Source of the DNA: Ectothiorhodospira marina
GTDB lineage: Bacteria; Pseudomonadota; Gammaproteobacteria; Ectothiorhodospirales; Ectothiorhodospiraceae
Length of the DNA stretch: 64,000 bases
Assembly: GCF_900109495.1 (NCBI RefSeq)
Contig: NZ_FOAA01000014.1
Location: forward strand, 1-64,000
Reading direction: 5' to 3'
The position numbers and the translations under genes are program-made. The notes beneath the pieces were generated by a model. It saw only the letters and a program-made list of their open reading frames with translations, had not been told where the DNA came from and made no database searches. Position 1 is the stretch's first letter, and each line of letters opens with the position of its first letter. Shown in pieces: positions 35,517 through 45,055 of the stretch.

Positions 35517-35716
35517 AGCGATTTGGCATTCGCATTACCTTGCCCCAGGGTGACAGCATGTCGGCATCTCATCTGCTGGGAGAGGGCTGGGAGCATTTCC
35601 GCTGGTATGAGACGGCCCGGGAGAGGGATGCGGCCCTTGAAGACATGCAAAATCCCCCGCCGTACTATCGCCGCGGCGACCTGATTACCCAGGTACTGGA
35701 AAAAGTGGAGCGCTGA
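35513..35716 (+). CDS. Small conserved hypothetical protein
   Basis: A 67-residue soluble protein starting on GTG that overlaps the stop of the phosphatase gene (GTGA). It contains RITLPQGDSMSASHLLGEGWEHFRWYETARERDAALEDM, charged and without signal or membrane segments. I do not recognise the family. The overlap with an upstream gene and its codon-like composition make it a likely real gene. It is convergent with tesA, stop to stop with no gap. Confidence 0.6.
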   Translation: MKRFGIRITLPQGDSMSASHLLGEGWEHFRWYETARERDAALEDMQNPPPYYRRGDLITQVLEKVER

Positions 35717-36337
35717 TCAGCCGTCCAGTTCCGGCCCCAGCACCTCCCAGACGGTATCCAGCATCACCGGTTGGGCCTTGGCGGTGGGGTGGATGCCGTC
35801 GGACTGCATCATGCCCTCCTCAAGCACCACGCCTTCCAGCAGGAAGGGCACCAGGGGGAGGTCATGATTCGCTGCCAGATCATGATAGATCTGGTGGAAC
35901 CTCTCAGTGAAATGTCTGCCCAAATTGGGCGGAATCTGGATGCCCACCAGCAAGACCCGGGCCCCGGCATTGTGGCTGAGATCAATCATCTCGCGCAGAT
36001 TGCGGGACATCTCCTCCAGCGGGATGCGCCGCAAGCCGTCGTTGCCGCCCAGGCTCAGCACCACCCAGTCGGGCTCGTGTCGCTCCAGAAGCCGCGGCAG
36101 ACGGGTCAGGCCGCCGCGAGTGGTCTCGCCGCTGATGCTGGCATTGAGCACCTGAAAATCCCGGCCTTGCGCATCCAGACGGGATTCCAGCAGGGCGACC
36201 CAGCCCTGTTCCGTGGGCATGCCGTAGGCGGCGCTCAGACTGTCCCCCATCACTAGCAGGGTGGGGCGTTCATCCGCCACGCTGGCCGCGGCCGGCGTCA
36301 GGAACAGCAACATAATCAGAAGGAGTCTTGGTCTCAT
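35717..36337 (-). CDS. tesA: Thioesterase/lysophospholipase TesA (GDSL family)
   Basis: A 206-residue periplasmic SGNH hydrolase. The signal peptide is about 22 residues. Block I MGDSLSAAYGM holds the nucleophilic Ser, the oxyanion residues lie in SGETTRGG and GGNDGLR, and the Asp-His pair in DGIHPTA. It hydrolyses acyl-CoA and lysophospholipid esters. As in E. coli, it is divergent from ybbA-ybbP; here the two ATG codons overlap on opposite strands. Confidence 0.95.
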   Translation of the reverse strand: MRPRLLLIMLLFLTPAAASVADERPTLLVMGDSLSAAYGMPTEQGWVALLESRLDAQGRDFQVLNASISGETTRGGLTRLPRLLERHEPDWVVLSLGGNDGLRRIPLEEMSRNLREMIDLSHNAGARVLLVGIQIPPNLGRHFTERFHQIYHDLAANHDLPLVPFLLEGVVLEEGMMQSDGIHPTAKAQPVMLDTVWEVLGPELDG

Positions 36338-37025
36338 GGTCTCTCACTCTCCCGCCCCGGTGGTCTCCGCGAGTGGTGTCGTCAAATCCGTTATGGGTCC
36401 GGCCGGACGTTTATCCATTCTAAAGGGTGTGGATCTGCATGTGGCGCCCGCTGAGGCCGTGGCCATCCTGGGTGCCTCCGGCTCGGGCAAGTCGACCCTG
36501 CTGGGTCTGCTTGCGGGGTTGGATCTCCCCAGTGGGGGGGAAGTTCGCTTGCTGGACCAGGATCTGGGCGTCTTGAGCGAAGATGCACGCGCCGGGTTGC
36601 GTGCCGGTCGGGTCGGTTTTGTGTTCCAGTCTTTCCAGCTGCTGCCGGCCCTGACGGCCCTGGAGAATGTGATGCTCACGCTGGAGCTCTCCGGTCACGA
36701 TGGCGACGCCCGTGCCGGGGCCCGGGAGGCCCTGGAGCAGGTGGGCCTGGGTCACCGCCTGGACCATTACCCCAGCCAACTCTCCGGGGGCGAACAGCAG
36801 CGGGTGGCCATCGCCCGGGCCTTCGCCGCCCACCCGCAGGTGCTGTTTGCCGATGAGCCCACGGGCAATCTGGATCAGCAGACCGGCGAGCAGATCATCC
36901 AGTTGCTGTTCAACCTCAAGTCTGCTTACGGCACGGCCCTGGTGCTGGTGACTCATGACCCGGATCTGGCCAGCCGCTGCGAACGACGCTATCGCATCAC
37001 CGACGGCATCCTGGGGGCCGCATGA
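36336..37025 (+). CDS. ybbA: ABC transporter ATP-binding protein YbbA
   Basis: A 229-residue ATPase of the LolD/MacB group. Walker A is [10 protein letters not shown], the Q-loop lies in [10 protein letters not shown], the signature is LSGGEQQR, and Walker B is VLFADEPT. It works with the next gene's permease. The pair is conserved beside tesA in gammaproteobacteria; a role in export or lipid handling is presumed but unproven. The ATG at 36336 overlaps tesA's ATG; AAGGAG lies 10 bases upstream. Confidence 0.93.
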   Translation: MVSHSPAPVVSASGVVKSVMGPAGRLSILKGVDLHVAPAEAVAILGASGSGKSTLLGLLAGLDLPSGGEVRLLDQDLGVLSEDARAGLRAGRVGFVFQSFQLLPALTALENVMLTLELSGHDGDARAGAREALEQVGLGHRLDHYPSQLSGGEQQRVAIARAFAAHPQVLFADEPTGNLDQQTGEQIIQLLFNLKSAYGTALVLVTHDPDLASRCERRYRITDGILGAA

Positions 37026-39514
37026 ATCAGGCGCTGCGTTACTCCTGGATCTCCCTGGGTCGGGAATGGCGGGCCGGGGAATTGCGTATTCTGGCGCTGG
37101 CCCTGGTGATCGCCGTGGCAGCCGTCACCTCGGTGAGCTTTTTCACCGACCGGGTGCAACGAGCCATGTCCTTGCAGGCCACTGAACTGTTGGGAGCGGA
37201 TCTGAGCATCACCTCGTCCCAGCCCATACCGGGCGAATTCGGCCGGGAAGCTCAGGAGCGGGGCCTGGATACCGCCCGCTATGTGAGCTTCCCCACCGTG
37301 GTGGTGTCTGACGAGGATTCGGAACTGGCCGAACTCAAGGCGGTGAGCGATCGCTGGCCCCTGCGGGGCACGGCCCGCGTGAGCACCACACTCTTCGGCG
37401 AGGAGCAAGAGACCCAGTCCGTGCCCGACTCCGGTGAGGCCTGGGTAGAGGCACGCTTGCTGCAGTTGCTGAATCTGTCCGTGGGGGACAGCCTGGACGT
37501 GGGCGAGATCTCCCTCAACATCACCCGGGTGCTGACTTACGAGCCGGATCGGGGCGGAGATCTGTTCCAGTTGGCACCCCGGCTGTTGCTCAATGTGGAG
37601 GATCTGGAGGCCACCGGGCTGATCGTGCCCGGCAGCCGGGTCAATCATCGTTTCCTGGTGGCCGGGGATGAGGCCGTCATCAACCGCTATCGGGACTGGA
37701 TCGAGCCGCGGCTGGGGGATAATCAACGCCTGGAGAGCGTGGCTGATGCCCAACCCGCCTTGCGGAATGCCATCGCCCGGGGCGAGCAGTTCCTGAGCCT
37801 GGCCGCCCTGGTGGCCGTGCTACTGGCCGGTGGGGCGGTGGCGGTGGCGGCCCGTCACTACAGCGATCGGCAATCGGACACCAGCGCCGTGATGCGTTGT
37901 CTGGGGGCCTCACGACGGTTTGTCCTGCAAGTGTTTACGTTGCGTTTGCTGTGGCTGGCCTTACTGGCCAGCGCCATCGGCCTGCTGTTGGGGTTCGGGG
38001 CACAGGGCGTACTGGCCTGGCTGCTGTCGGGCTGGTTTGCCACGGAATTGCCACTGCCCTCCCTGTGGCCGATATTCACCGGGATGGGGGTCGGATTGAT
38101 TACGGCCCTGGGTTTTGGCCTGCCGGCCCTGCTGCGCATTGGCCAGGTGCCGCCGCTGCGGGTCCTGCGTCGGGACCTGGGTGCCCCGCCGCCCGCCATG
38201 TGGCTGGTCCTGGGGCTGGCCATGCTCACGCTGGGCGTGCTGCTGCTGTGGCAGGCCGGTGATGTGCGTCTGGCCGGTTTTGTGCTCGGTGGCGCGGCCA
38301 TCACTGTCGCTGTGCTGTGGGTGGCGGCGTTACTCATGGTCAAGGCCCTCACCCCCCTGCGCAGCCGGGGTGGGGTGGCTTTGCGCTTTGGCCTGGCCAA
38401 TCTCTCCCGGCGCGGCGCCTTGAGTGCCGTGCAACTGTCTGCCTTTGGTCTGGGCATCATGGCCTTGCTGCTGCTGGCCCTGGTGAGGGTGGACCTGCTC
38501 TCGGAATGGGAAGGCAGCTTGCCCGAAGGGGCGCCCAATCACTTCATGATCAACGTTCAGCCAGACCAGGTGGAGCCCCTTCAGGCCCTGTTTGAGCGCC
38601 ATGACATGGAAAGGCCGGTGTACTATCCCATGATCCGGGGGCGGCTCTCGACCATGAACGATGCGCCGGTTCGCCCGGAAGACTACACCAATCCCCGGGC
38701 CGAGCGTCTGGTGACACGGGAATTCAATCTCTCCTTCGCCAGGGATCTTCAACCCGGCAACCGCGTGGTGGCGGGGCAGTGGTGGAATGTCCAGGATCCG
38801 GAACCGGGCTTCTCGGTGGAAGAAGGCCTGGCCGAAACCCTGGGGATTGAACTGGGAGACATCCTGGAGTTTCGTATCGCGGGTGAACCGGTTCAGGCCC
38901 CCGTGACCAACCTGCGCAGCGTGGAATGGGATTCCTTCAACGTGAACTTCTTCGTGCTGTCCTCGCCGGGGGTACTGGAGGATTTTCCAGCCACCTATAT
39001 CACCAGTTTCCATATGGACGAAGCAGGGCAGCGCATGCTGACCGAGGCCGTGCGGCAGTTTCCCAGCGTTACTGTGCTGGACGTGAGGGCCTTGATGCAG
39101 CAGGTGAGGGACATCATCGACCGGGCCAGCCTGGCAGTGGAATACGTCTTTTTATTCACTTTGGCTGCTGGGGTGACGGTGTTGTTTGCCGCCATCCATG
39201 CCACCCGTGACCTGCGCCGACGGGAAAGCGCCATACTGCGCACCCTGGGGGCCAGCCGTAAGCAGGTGCTGGCGGGGCTGCTGGCAGAATTCATGGTGAT
39301 GGGTGCCTTGGCCGGACTGCTGGCCAGCGCGGGGGCGAGTGCCGTGGGTATGGTGCTGGCCCGGGAGATCTTCGATCTACCCTACTCAGTGAACCCCATT
39401 CTCTGGTTGATGGGCGTGGGGGGAGGTGCCCTTGGCGTGGGGCTGGCCGGCTGGCTGGGTGCCCGCTCTGTCCTGCGGCAGCCTCCATTGCTGACGCTGC
39501 GTCAGGTGGGGTGA
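37022..39514 (+). CDS. ybbP: FtsX-like ABC permease YbbP
   Basis: An 830-residue inner-membrane permease. A first helix (about 20-40) precedes a large periplasmic MacB-PCD domain. Helices lie near 255-290 and 300-420, a second periplasmic domain follows, and a terminal FtsX helix trio spans about 715-820. It overlaps ybbA by ATGA. Its paralogue in the window is the permease at 28010-30520. Confidence 0.93.
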   Translation: MNQALRYSWISLGREWRAGELRILALALVIAVAAVTSVSFFTDRVQRAMSLQATELLGADLSITSSQPIPGEFGREAQERGLDTARYVSFPTVVVSDEDSELAELKAVSDRWPLRGTARVSTTLFGEEQETQSVPDSGEAWVEARLLQLLNLSVGDSLDVGEISLNITRVLTYEPDRGGDLFQLAPRLLLNVEDLEATGLIVPGSRVNHRFLVAGDEAVINRYRDWIEPRLGDNQRLESVADAQPALRNAIARGEQFLSLAALVAVLLAGGAVAVAARHYSDRQSDTSAVMRCLGASRRFVLQVFTLRLLWLALLASAIGLLLGFGAQGVLAWLLSGWFATELPLPSLWPIFTGMGVGLITALGFGLPALLRIGQVPPLRVLRRDLGAPPPAMWLVLGLAMLTLGVLLLWQAGDVRLAGFVLGGAAITVAVLWVAALLMVKALTPLRSRGGVALRFGLANLSRRGALSAVQLSAFGLGIMALLLLALVRVDLLSEWEGSLPEGAPNHFMINVQPDQVEPLQALFERHDMERPVYYPMIRGRLSTMNDAPVRPEDYTNPRAERLVTREFNLSFARDLQPGNRVVAGQWWNVQDPEPGFSVEEGLAETLGIELGDILEFRIAGEPVQAPVTNLRSVEWDSFNVNFFVLSSPGVLEDFPATYITSFHMDEAGQRMLTEAVRQFPSVTVLDVRALMQQVRDIIDRASLAVEYVFLFTLAAGVTVLFAAIHATRDLRRRESAILRTLGASRKQVLAGLLAEFMVMGALAGLLASAGASAVGMVLAREIFDLPYSVNPILWLMGVGGGALGVGLAGWLGARSVLRQPPLLTLRQVG

Positions 39515-39562
39515 GCGGGCAACATCGCCCGCCGCACCCAATGCCGGATATACTCTGCGCCC

Positions 39563-41737
39563 ATGCGTCATACCCAATACGACAAGACCCCGCTCGCTCA
39601 GCAGCCCCATGAGGCACTGCTGGCGAGATTTGCGCCCACGGATGGCGTGGCCCCCGAGGCTCGCCTCGGCGAAGCCATCGCGGAAGCCCTGCGAGATCAT
39701 CAGCGAGTCGGCTCGCAGCCACACTGTCTGGATGTGGCCGAAAATCTGCGCGTACTGGGGGTGGATAACGACACCCTGATTGCTGCCCTGTTGCTGGATG
39801 GAGATCTGGATGGCTCCCTTCAGGACAAGGATATCCGCGAGCACTTTGGTGATACGGTGGCCTGCCTGGTGCGCAACGTGCAACTGCTCACCACCTTCAA
39901 ACGCTCCGCCAGCCAGGTGGAGAGCACACCGGAACAGGCCGAACGGCTCCGGCGCATGCTGTTGGCCATGGTGGACGATGTGCGTGCGGTGCTCATCAAG
40001 CTGGCCTATCGCCTTCAGCATCTGCGCCTGCTGGCCGCCGAGCCGGATGACCTGGCCCGGGCCATCGCTCGCGAGACGCTGGAGATCTTCGCTCCCCTGG
40101 CCAACCGCCTGGGGGTGGCCCAACTCAAGTGGGAGATGGAGGATCTGTCTCTGCGGATCCTGGAGCCCAAGGAATACCGTCGGATCGCGAAGCTCCTGGA
40201 AGAAAGTCGCACAGAAAGAGAGCATTACATTATTGATTTCACAGATCACCTGAGAGAGGCATTGCAGCAGGAGCAGGTTGAGGCCGATGTGCGTGGCCGC
40301 CCCAAGCATATCTACAGCATCTGGAAAAAGATGCAGCGCAAGAACCTGGAATTCGAGGATCTTTACGACCTCAGGGCCGTCCGGGTGATTGTGGATCGAC
40401 TGTCCACCTGCTACGCGGTGCTGGGGGTGGTGCACAGCACCTGGCCCCATATTCCCAAGGAGTTCGACGACTATATTGCCAACCCCAAGGACAATGGGTA
40501 CCAGTCCCTGCATACGGCGGTCCTGGGGCCGGAGGGCAAGGTGGTGGAGGTGCAGATCCGTACCCAGGGTATGGACGAGTTCGCCGAACTGGGGGTGGCA
40601 GCACACTGGCGCTACAAGGAAGGCGGACGTGAGGATCAGGCCCTGTCCCGGGCCATTACCTCCCTTAGACGACTTCTGGAAAACCAGGATAACGATCGGG
40701 AACTTCTGGATAATTTCCATTACGAGTTGTTCCATGACCGGGTCTTTGTGCTCACGCCCAATGGCGACGTGATCGACCTGCCCAAAGGAGCCACACCCCT
40801 GGATTTCGCCTACACCATTCACACCGAGGTGGGGCACCACTGCCGGGGCGCCAAGGTGAATGGGCGCATCGTGCCGCTGACCTACGAATTACGTTCCGGC
40901 GAGCGTGTGGAGGTTCTTACCAGCCAGTCCGGAGGCCCCAGTCGGGATTGGATCAATCCCAATATGGGTTTTCTGCGCACGGCTCGGGCTCGGGCCAAGG
41001 CGCGCGGCTGGTTCCGGCAGCAGGATCACGACAAGAATCTGTCCGAGGGTCGGGCTGTTCTGGAGCGGGAGGCCCAGCGCCTGGGAGTGAACGCCCCGGA
41101 CATGGACGAACTGATGCGACGCTTCAAGCAACCGGGCCGGGATGAGTTGCTGGTGGCCATCGGAGCCGGAGAGATCACACCCGCGCAATTGGCCGGCGCC
41201 ATGCAGGTGCCCATCGAACTCACCCCGGAAGAGACCCTGATGGGTCGCCGTCACCGGCATCCCTCAGCAACGGACAAGGCCACCGATAAGGGCATCCGGA
41301 TCCGGGGCGTGGGCAACCTGCTGACACAGATGGCCGGTTGTTGCCGACCGGTACCCGGAGACCGGGTGATCGGCTACATCACCCGTGGCAAGGGGGTCAC
41401 CATCCATCGCCGCGACTGCGTGCACATCCTGCGCATGTCGGAGGAAGAACGTCCGCGCCTGGTGGAGGTCACCTGGGGCGAGGATACCCAGGCCTACCCG
41501 GTCAAGGTCACCGTTGAGGCCTTTGACCGTCAGGGGCTGCTCAGGGATATCACTCAGGTACTGGCCAATGAGCGAATCAATGTCCTCTCTGCGGCTACCC
41601 AGACCGATCCAGCCGAAAACACGGTCACCATGGATCTCACCCTGGAGATCACCGACACCACGCAACTGAGCAAAGTGCTGGACAAGATCGGTGCAGTGGC
41701 TAACGTTTTCTCGGTGCGCCGGGTATCCGCCGGCTGA
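39563..41737 (+). CDS. relA: RelA, (p)ppGpp synthetase
   Basis: A 724-residue ribosome-associated stringent-response enzyme that makes (p)ppGpp from ATP and GTP/GDP when uncharged tRNA binds. The N-terminal hydrolase-like domain is inactive: AALLLDGDLDG (74-84) replaces the His-Asp of active SpoT. The synthetase domain has the EFDDYIANPK motif (the ExDD type of synthetase-only RelA) and NGYQSLHTAV. TGS, a zinc-finger-like region with CCRP, and a C-terminal ACT domain follow. No ribosome binding site is visible before the ATG; a TATACT at 39549-39554 lies just upstream. Confidence 0.95.
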   Translation: MRHTQYDKTPLAQQPHEALLARFAPTDGVAPEARLGEAIAEALRDHQRVGSQPHCLDVAENLRVLGVDNDTLIAALLLDGDLDGSLQDKDIREHFGDTVACLVRNVQLLTTFKRSASQVESTPEQAERLRRMLLAMVDDVRAVLIKLAYRLQHLRLLAAEPDDLARAIARETLEIFAPLANRLGVAQLKWEMEDLSLRILEPKEYRRIAKLLEESRTEREHYIIDFTDHLREALQQEQVEADVRGRPKHIYSIWKKMQRKNLEFEDLYDLRAVRVIVDRLSTCYAVLGVVHSTWPHIPKEFDDYIANPKDNGYQSLHTAVLGPEGKVVEVQIRTQGMDEFAELGVAAHWRYKEGGREDQALSRAITSLRRLLENQDNDRELLDNFHYELFHDRVFVLTPNGDVIDLPKGATPLDFAYTIHTEVGHHCRGAKVNGRIVPLTYELRSGERVEVLTSQSGGPSRDWINPNMGFLRTARARAKARGWFRQQDHDKNLSEGRAVLEREAQRLGVNAPDMDELMRRFKQPGRDELLVAIGAGEITPAQLAGAMQVPIELTPEETLMGRRHRHPSATDKATDKGIRIRGVGNLLTQMAGCCRPVPGDRVIGYITRGKGVTIHRRDCVHILRMSEEERPRLVEVTWGEDTQAYPVKVTVEAFDRQGLLRDITQVLANERINVLSAATQTDPAENTVTMDLTLEITDTTQLSKVLDKIGAVANVFSVRRVSAG

Positions 41738-41772
41738 TTCGTGCCGAATCGACCAACCATGAGGTGTTCCAC

Positions 41773-42372
41773 ATGACCATGCCCTTGAGCCCCTTGCGGT
41801 CAATTCTGCCGCTAGGGATCCTGGTGATACTGGCCACCGGCTGTGCCGGCATGCCCGACATGCGTCCGCCGGCGCCCACACCCAGTGAACCCCATGCCCG
41901 TGCTCAGGTGCCCACGCCGGAGCCGGTACCCGAGCCGGAAGCCCGGACCGAACCCACACCAGAGACCAGTCGCGTACCGGCACCCTCCATTGCCCGGCAG
42001 GAATCCCCCCAGCCGCAATCGGCCCCGACACGGCAGCCACCGGCCGTACTGGCCCTGGCCAAGGATGCGGACAATCGCATGCAGGCGGGCGATGCCGATG
42101 GTGCGGCCGCCGCCCTGGAACGGGCCCTGCGCATCGCCCCCGATGATGCCCGCCTGTGGCAACGACTGGCCGCTGTACGACTGGAACAGGGGCAACCGAA
42201 TCAGGCCGTGAATCTGGCGGGTCGGTCCAACGCCCTGGCTCGAGGGGATCGGGAATTGCAGGCCCGCAACTGGCGCATCATTGCCGAGGCACGACGGCGC
42301 ATGGGAGATGCCACTGGTGCCCGAGATGCCGAGGAGCGGGCGCGCTCCCTGGCCCCGGGAGAACTGGGTTGA
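41773..42372 (+). CDS. TPR-containing lipoprotein
   Basis: A 199-residue protein with a lipoprotein signal (lipobox LATGC, Cys24). A Pro/Glu/Thr-rich linker (about 30-80) follows, then two or three tetratricopeptide repeats (LERALRIAPDDARLWQRLAAVRLEQGQ). It is likely anchored in the outer membrane and presents the TPRs in the periplasm; partner unknown. ATG 41773 has GAGG 8 bases upstream. It precedes yoaA and overlaps it by 4 bases if that gene starts on TTG. Confidence 0.82.
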   Translation: MTMPLSPLRSILPLGILVILATGCAGMPDMRPPAPTPSEPHARAQVPTPEPVPEPEARTEPTPETSRVPAPSIARQESPQPQSAPTRQPPAVLALAKDADNRMQAGDADGAAAALERALRIAPDDARLWQRLAAVRLEQGQPNQAVNLAGRSNALARGDRELQARNWRIIAEARRRMGDATGARDAEERARSLAPGELG

Positions 42373-44315
42373 GCCAGGACTGCAAACACATGCTGGGAGA
42401 CGATGGCCCCCTGGCCCGGGAGCTTCAGGATTTTCACCCTCGTCAGGCACAGCAGGACATGGCTCAGGCTGTGGCCGAGGCCATGGAGGCCCAGGCCACG
42501 CTGGTGGTGGAGGCAGGCACCGGCGTGGGCAAGACCTTTGGTTACCTGGTGCCTGCACTGCTCAATGGTGGCAAGGTGATCATCTCCACCGGCACCCGCA
42601 ATCTGCAGGATCAGCTCTATCACAAGGACTTGCCCCTGGTAGCGCGTGCCCTGGGGGTCTCCCCGCGAACGGCCCTGCTCAAGGGCCGGAGCAATTACCT
42701 CTGCCCGCATCGTCTCAATATGACTCTGGCGGAGGGGCGCATGCTGGAGCCCCGTCTGGTGGAGCCTCTGCGCCGGGTACAGGCCTGGGCGGAAAAGACA
42801 CGTCATGGTGATATCGCCGAACTCACCGACCTGGGGGAGGATGCGGAGATCTGGCCCCGAGTCACCTCCACGGTGGACAACTGTCTGGGTCAGGACTGTC
42901 CCGAATACAACGCCTGCCATGTGGTACAGGCCCGACGCCGGGCGCAGGAAGCCGAAGTGGTGGTGGTTAATCACCATCTACTGTTTGCGGATCTGGCGCT
43001 GCGTGGCGAAGGTTTTGGCGAGTTGCTGCCCTCGGCCAATGCCTTCGTGCTGGACGAGGCCCACCAGTTGCCGGATGTGGCCGGCAACTTCTTCGGGGTC
43101 ACTCTCAGTGCACGGGCCTTGACGGATCTGGCCCGGGACAGCATTGTCGAATTGCTCAACAATGCTCCGGAGATGAGTGAACTTCGGGATCGGGCCGATA
43201 CCCTCACCCAGGGGGTCAAGGATTTTCGTCTGGCGCTGGGAGAAGGTTCGGGGCGGGGCCCCTGGGTATCGCTGTCCGCAAAACCCGCGGTGGAGCAGGG
43301 GCTGGATGCACTGGAAAATCGTCTGACCTCGCTGGCCGATGGCCTGGAGGCCGTGGCGGAGCGAGCCAAGGGCCTGGAGTCCTGCGCCCGTCGCGCCCGT
43401 GAGCAACTGGAGCGGCTATCGCTGTTCCGCGGCCCCCAGGACAACGCCGTGCAATGGTATGAAGCCTGGACCCGCAGTTTCAGTCTGCATGTGACGCCCC
43501 TGGATGTGGCTGCCCTGTTCAACGAACATCGCGGTGCCTATCAAAGTGCCTGGATATTCACCTCTGCCACCCTGTCGGTGGACGGCGGATTCGATCATTT
43601 CAACCACCGCATGGGGCTGGAGGATCCACACAGTCTGCTTCTGGACAGCCCATTCGACTATCAGGCCCATGCTCGACTGTTTCTGCCACCGCGTCTGCCC
43701 GAACCCAATGACGGCCGATTCACCGGGGCCCTGGTGGACATGGCCGCGCCACTGATCCGCGACAATCCCGGCGGCACCTTCCTCTTGTTCACCAGCCTGA
43801 AAGCGCTGCGCGAGGCGGCACAACGGTTGCGCGATCAGCTGGACCGGCCGTTGCTGGTTCAGGGTGAGGCCTCGCGCAATGTCCTGCTGGAGCGTTTTCG
43901 CAGGGCTGGTAACGCCGTGCTGCTGGGCTCTCATAGCTTCTGGGAGGGAGTGGATGTGCGTGGTACCGCGCTCACTTGCGTGATCATTGATCGTCTGCCT
44001 TTCGCGGCGCCCGGAGACCCGGTGCTGGAGGCACGCATTGCCCGAATACGCCAGGGCGGAGGCAATCCTTTCCGCGACCTGCAACTGCCCCAGGCCGTCA
44101 TCACCTTGAAACAGGGTGCCGGGCGACTGATCCGGGACATCAGCGATCATGGCGTCCTCATACTGTGTGATCCGCGCATTCGTTCAAAGAGTTATGGCAA
44201 AACCTTCATCAAGAGTCTGCCACCCATGCAGCCGGCTGCCGACGAACGGGAGGTGATCCAGTTCCTTCAGTCCGGTGCGCCCCTTCAGACCCTGCCTGAC
44301 CGAGGCTCCCATTGA
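42369..44315 (+). CDS. yoaA: DinG-family helicase YoaA
   Basis: An XPD-like, iron-sulfur superfamily 2 helicase (648 residues; E. coli YoaA 636) linked to replication repair with the HolC clamp-loader subunit. Walker A is EAGTGVGKT, the Fe-S cysteines occur in NYLCPHRL and CLGQDCPEYNAC, the helicase box is LDEAHQL, and motif VI is QGAGRLIRD. The TTG at 42369 overlaps the previous stop (TTGA) and has GGGAGA 6 bases upstream; an ATG at 42390 is the alternative. Confidence 0.93.
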   Translation: MSQDCKHMLGDDGPLARELQDFHPRQAQQDMAQAVAEAMEAQATLVVEAGTGVGKTFGYLVPALLNGGKVIISTGTRNLQDQLYHKDLPLVARALGVSPRTALLKGRSNYLCPHRLNMTLAEGRMLEPRLVEPLRRVQAWAEKTRHGDIAELTDLGEDAEIWPRVTSTVDNCLGQDCPEYNACHVVQARRRAQEAEVVVVNHHLLFADLALRGEGFGELLPSANAFVLDEAHQLPDVAGNFFGVTLSARALTDLARDSIVELLNNAPEMSELRDRADTLTQGVKDFRLALGEGSGRGPWVSLSAKPAVEQGLDALENRLTSLADGLEAVAERAKGLESCARRAREQLERLSLFRGPQDNAVQWYEAWTRSFSLHVTPLDVAALFNEHRGAYQSAWIFTSATLSVDGGFDHFNHRMGLEDPHSLLLDSPFDYQAHARLFLPPRLPEPNDGRFTGALVDMAAPLIRDNPGGTFLLFTSLKALREAAQRLRDQLDRPLLVQGEASRNVLLERFRRAGNAVLLGSHSFWEGVDVRGTALTCVIIDRLPFAAPGDPVLEARIARIRQGGGNPFRDLQLPQAVITLKQGAGRLIRDISDHGVLILCDPRIRSKSYGKTFIKSLPPMQPAADEREVIQFLQSGAPLQTLPDRGSH

Positions 44316-45055
44316 CCCCCCCGACGTTGTGCAAACTGTTGGCCATCGAGACCTCCACCGAGGCCTGCTCAGCCGCCCTGTGGGTGGATGGTCGGATCCA
44401 TCTGCGTTTCCAGGAGGCGCCACGGACCCACGCGAGGCTGATCCTGCCCATGATGGAGGCCGTGCTGGCTGAGGCGGGCATTGCCCTGGGGCAACTGGAC
44501 GCACTGGCGTTCGGTCGAGGTCCAGGGGCATTTACCGGGGTGCGGGTGGCCACGGGCGTCATTCAGGGTGTGGCCTTTGGCGCTGACCTGCCGGTGGTGC
44601 CCATCTCCACGCTGGCAGCACTGGCCCAGCAGCGGATCGATGCAGGCGCCCAGCAGGTGCTGGCGGCCCTGGATGCGCGCATGGGGGAGGTGTACTGGGG
44701 GGCCTTCAAGGCCGACGTGCAGGGGCTGGCCAATCCCGTTGGCCTTGAAGGCGTCTGCCCACCCCTGGCGGTGCCTCAACCTCCGGAAGGGCACTGGGTG
44801 CCTGTCGGGCGAGGCTGGTCCGCCTATCAGGAGGCATTGGCACAACGCCTGGACATGGAAGCCGAGCCACCCTGGAATGATCGCCTGCCCAGCGCCACGG
44901 AGGTGGTGCGCCTGGCGGTGCGGGATTGGGCCGCCGGCGCAAGTGTGCCGGCGGATCAGGCCATGCCGGTCTACCTGAGGGATCAGGTGGCCAACAAACC
45001 TCGACAAGTCATGCGACCCGGTACCGTGGGCGCGGCCCAGGACACAGAGCGATGA
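44312..45055 (+). CDS. tsaB: tRNA t6A37 biosynthesis protein TsaB
   Basis: A 247-residue partner of TsaD in threonylcarbamoyl-adenosine tRNA modification. It belongs to the ASKHA fold: LLAIETSTEACSAAL, FGRGPGAFTGVR and ALDARMGEVYWG are conserved blocks. The TTG start overlaps the yoaA stop (TTGA), with GAGG 6 bases upstream; a TTG 15 bases later is possible. It overlaps truD by ATGA, so yoaA-tsaB-truD is one operon. Confidence 0.95.
   Translation: MTPPTLCKLLAIETSTEACSAALWVDGRIHLRFQEAPRTHARLILPMMEAVLAEAGIALGQLDALAFGRGPGAFTGVRVATGVIQGVAFGADLPVVPISTLAALAQQRIDAGAQQVLAALDARMGEVYWGAFKADVQGLANPVGLEGVCPPLAVPQPPEGHWVPVGRGWSAYQEALAQRLDMEAEPPWNDRLPSATEVVRLAVRDWAAGASVPADQAMPVYLRDQVANKPRQVMRPGTVGAAQDTER

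Noticed and set aside
39563-41737. Calling the RelA/SpoT homologue bifunctional
   Set aside because: The hydrolase His-Asp pair is replaced (LLLDGD) and the synthetase carries EFDD, the synthetase-only form.
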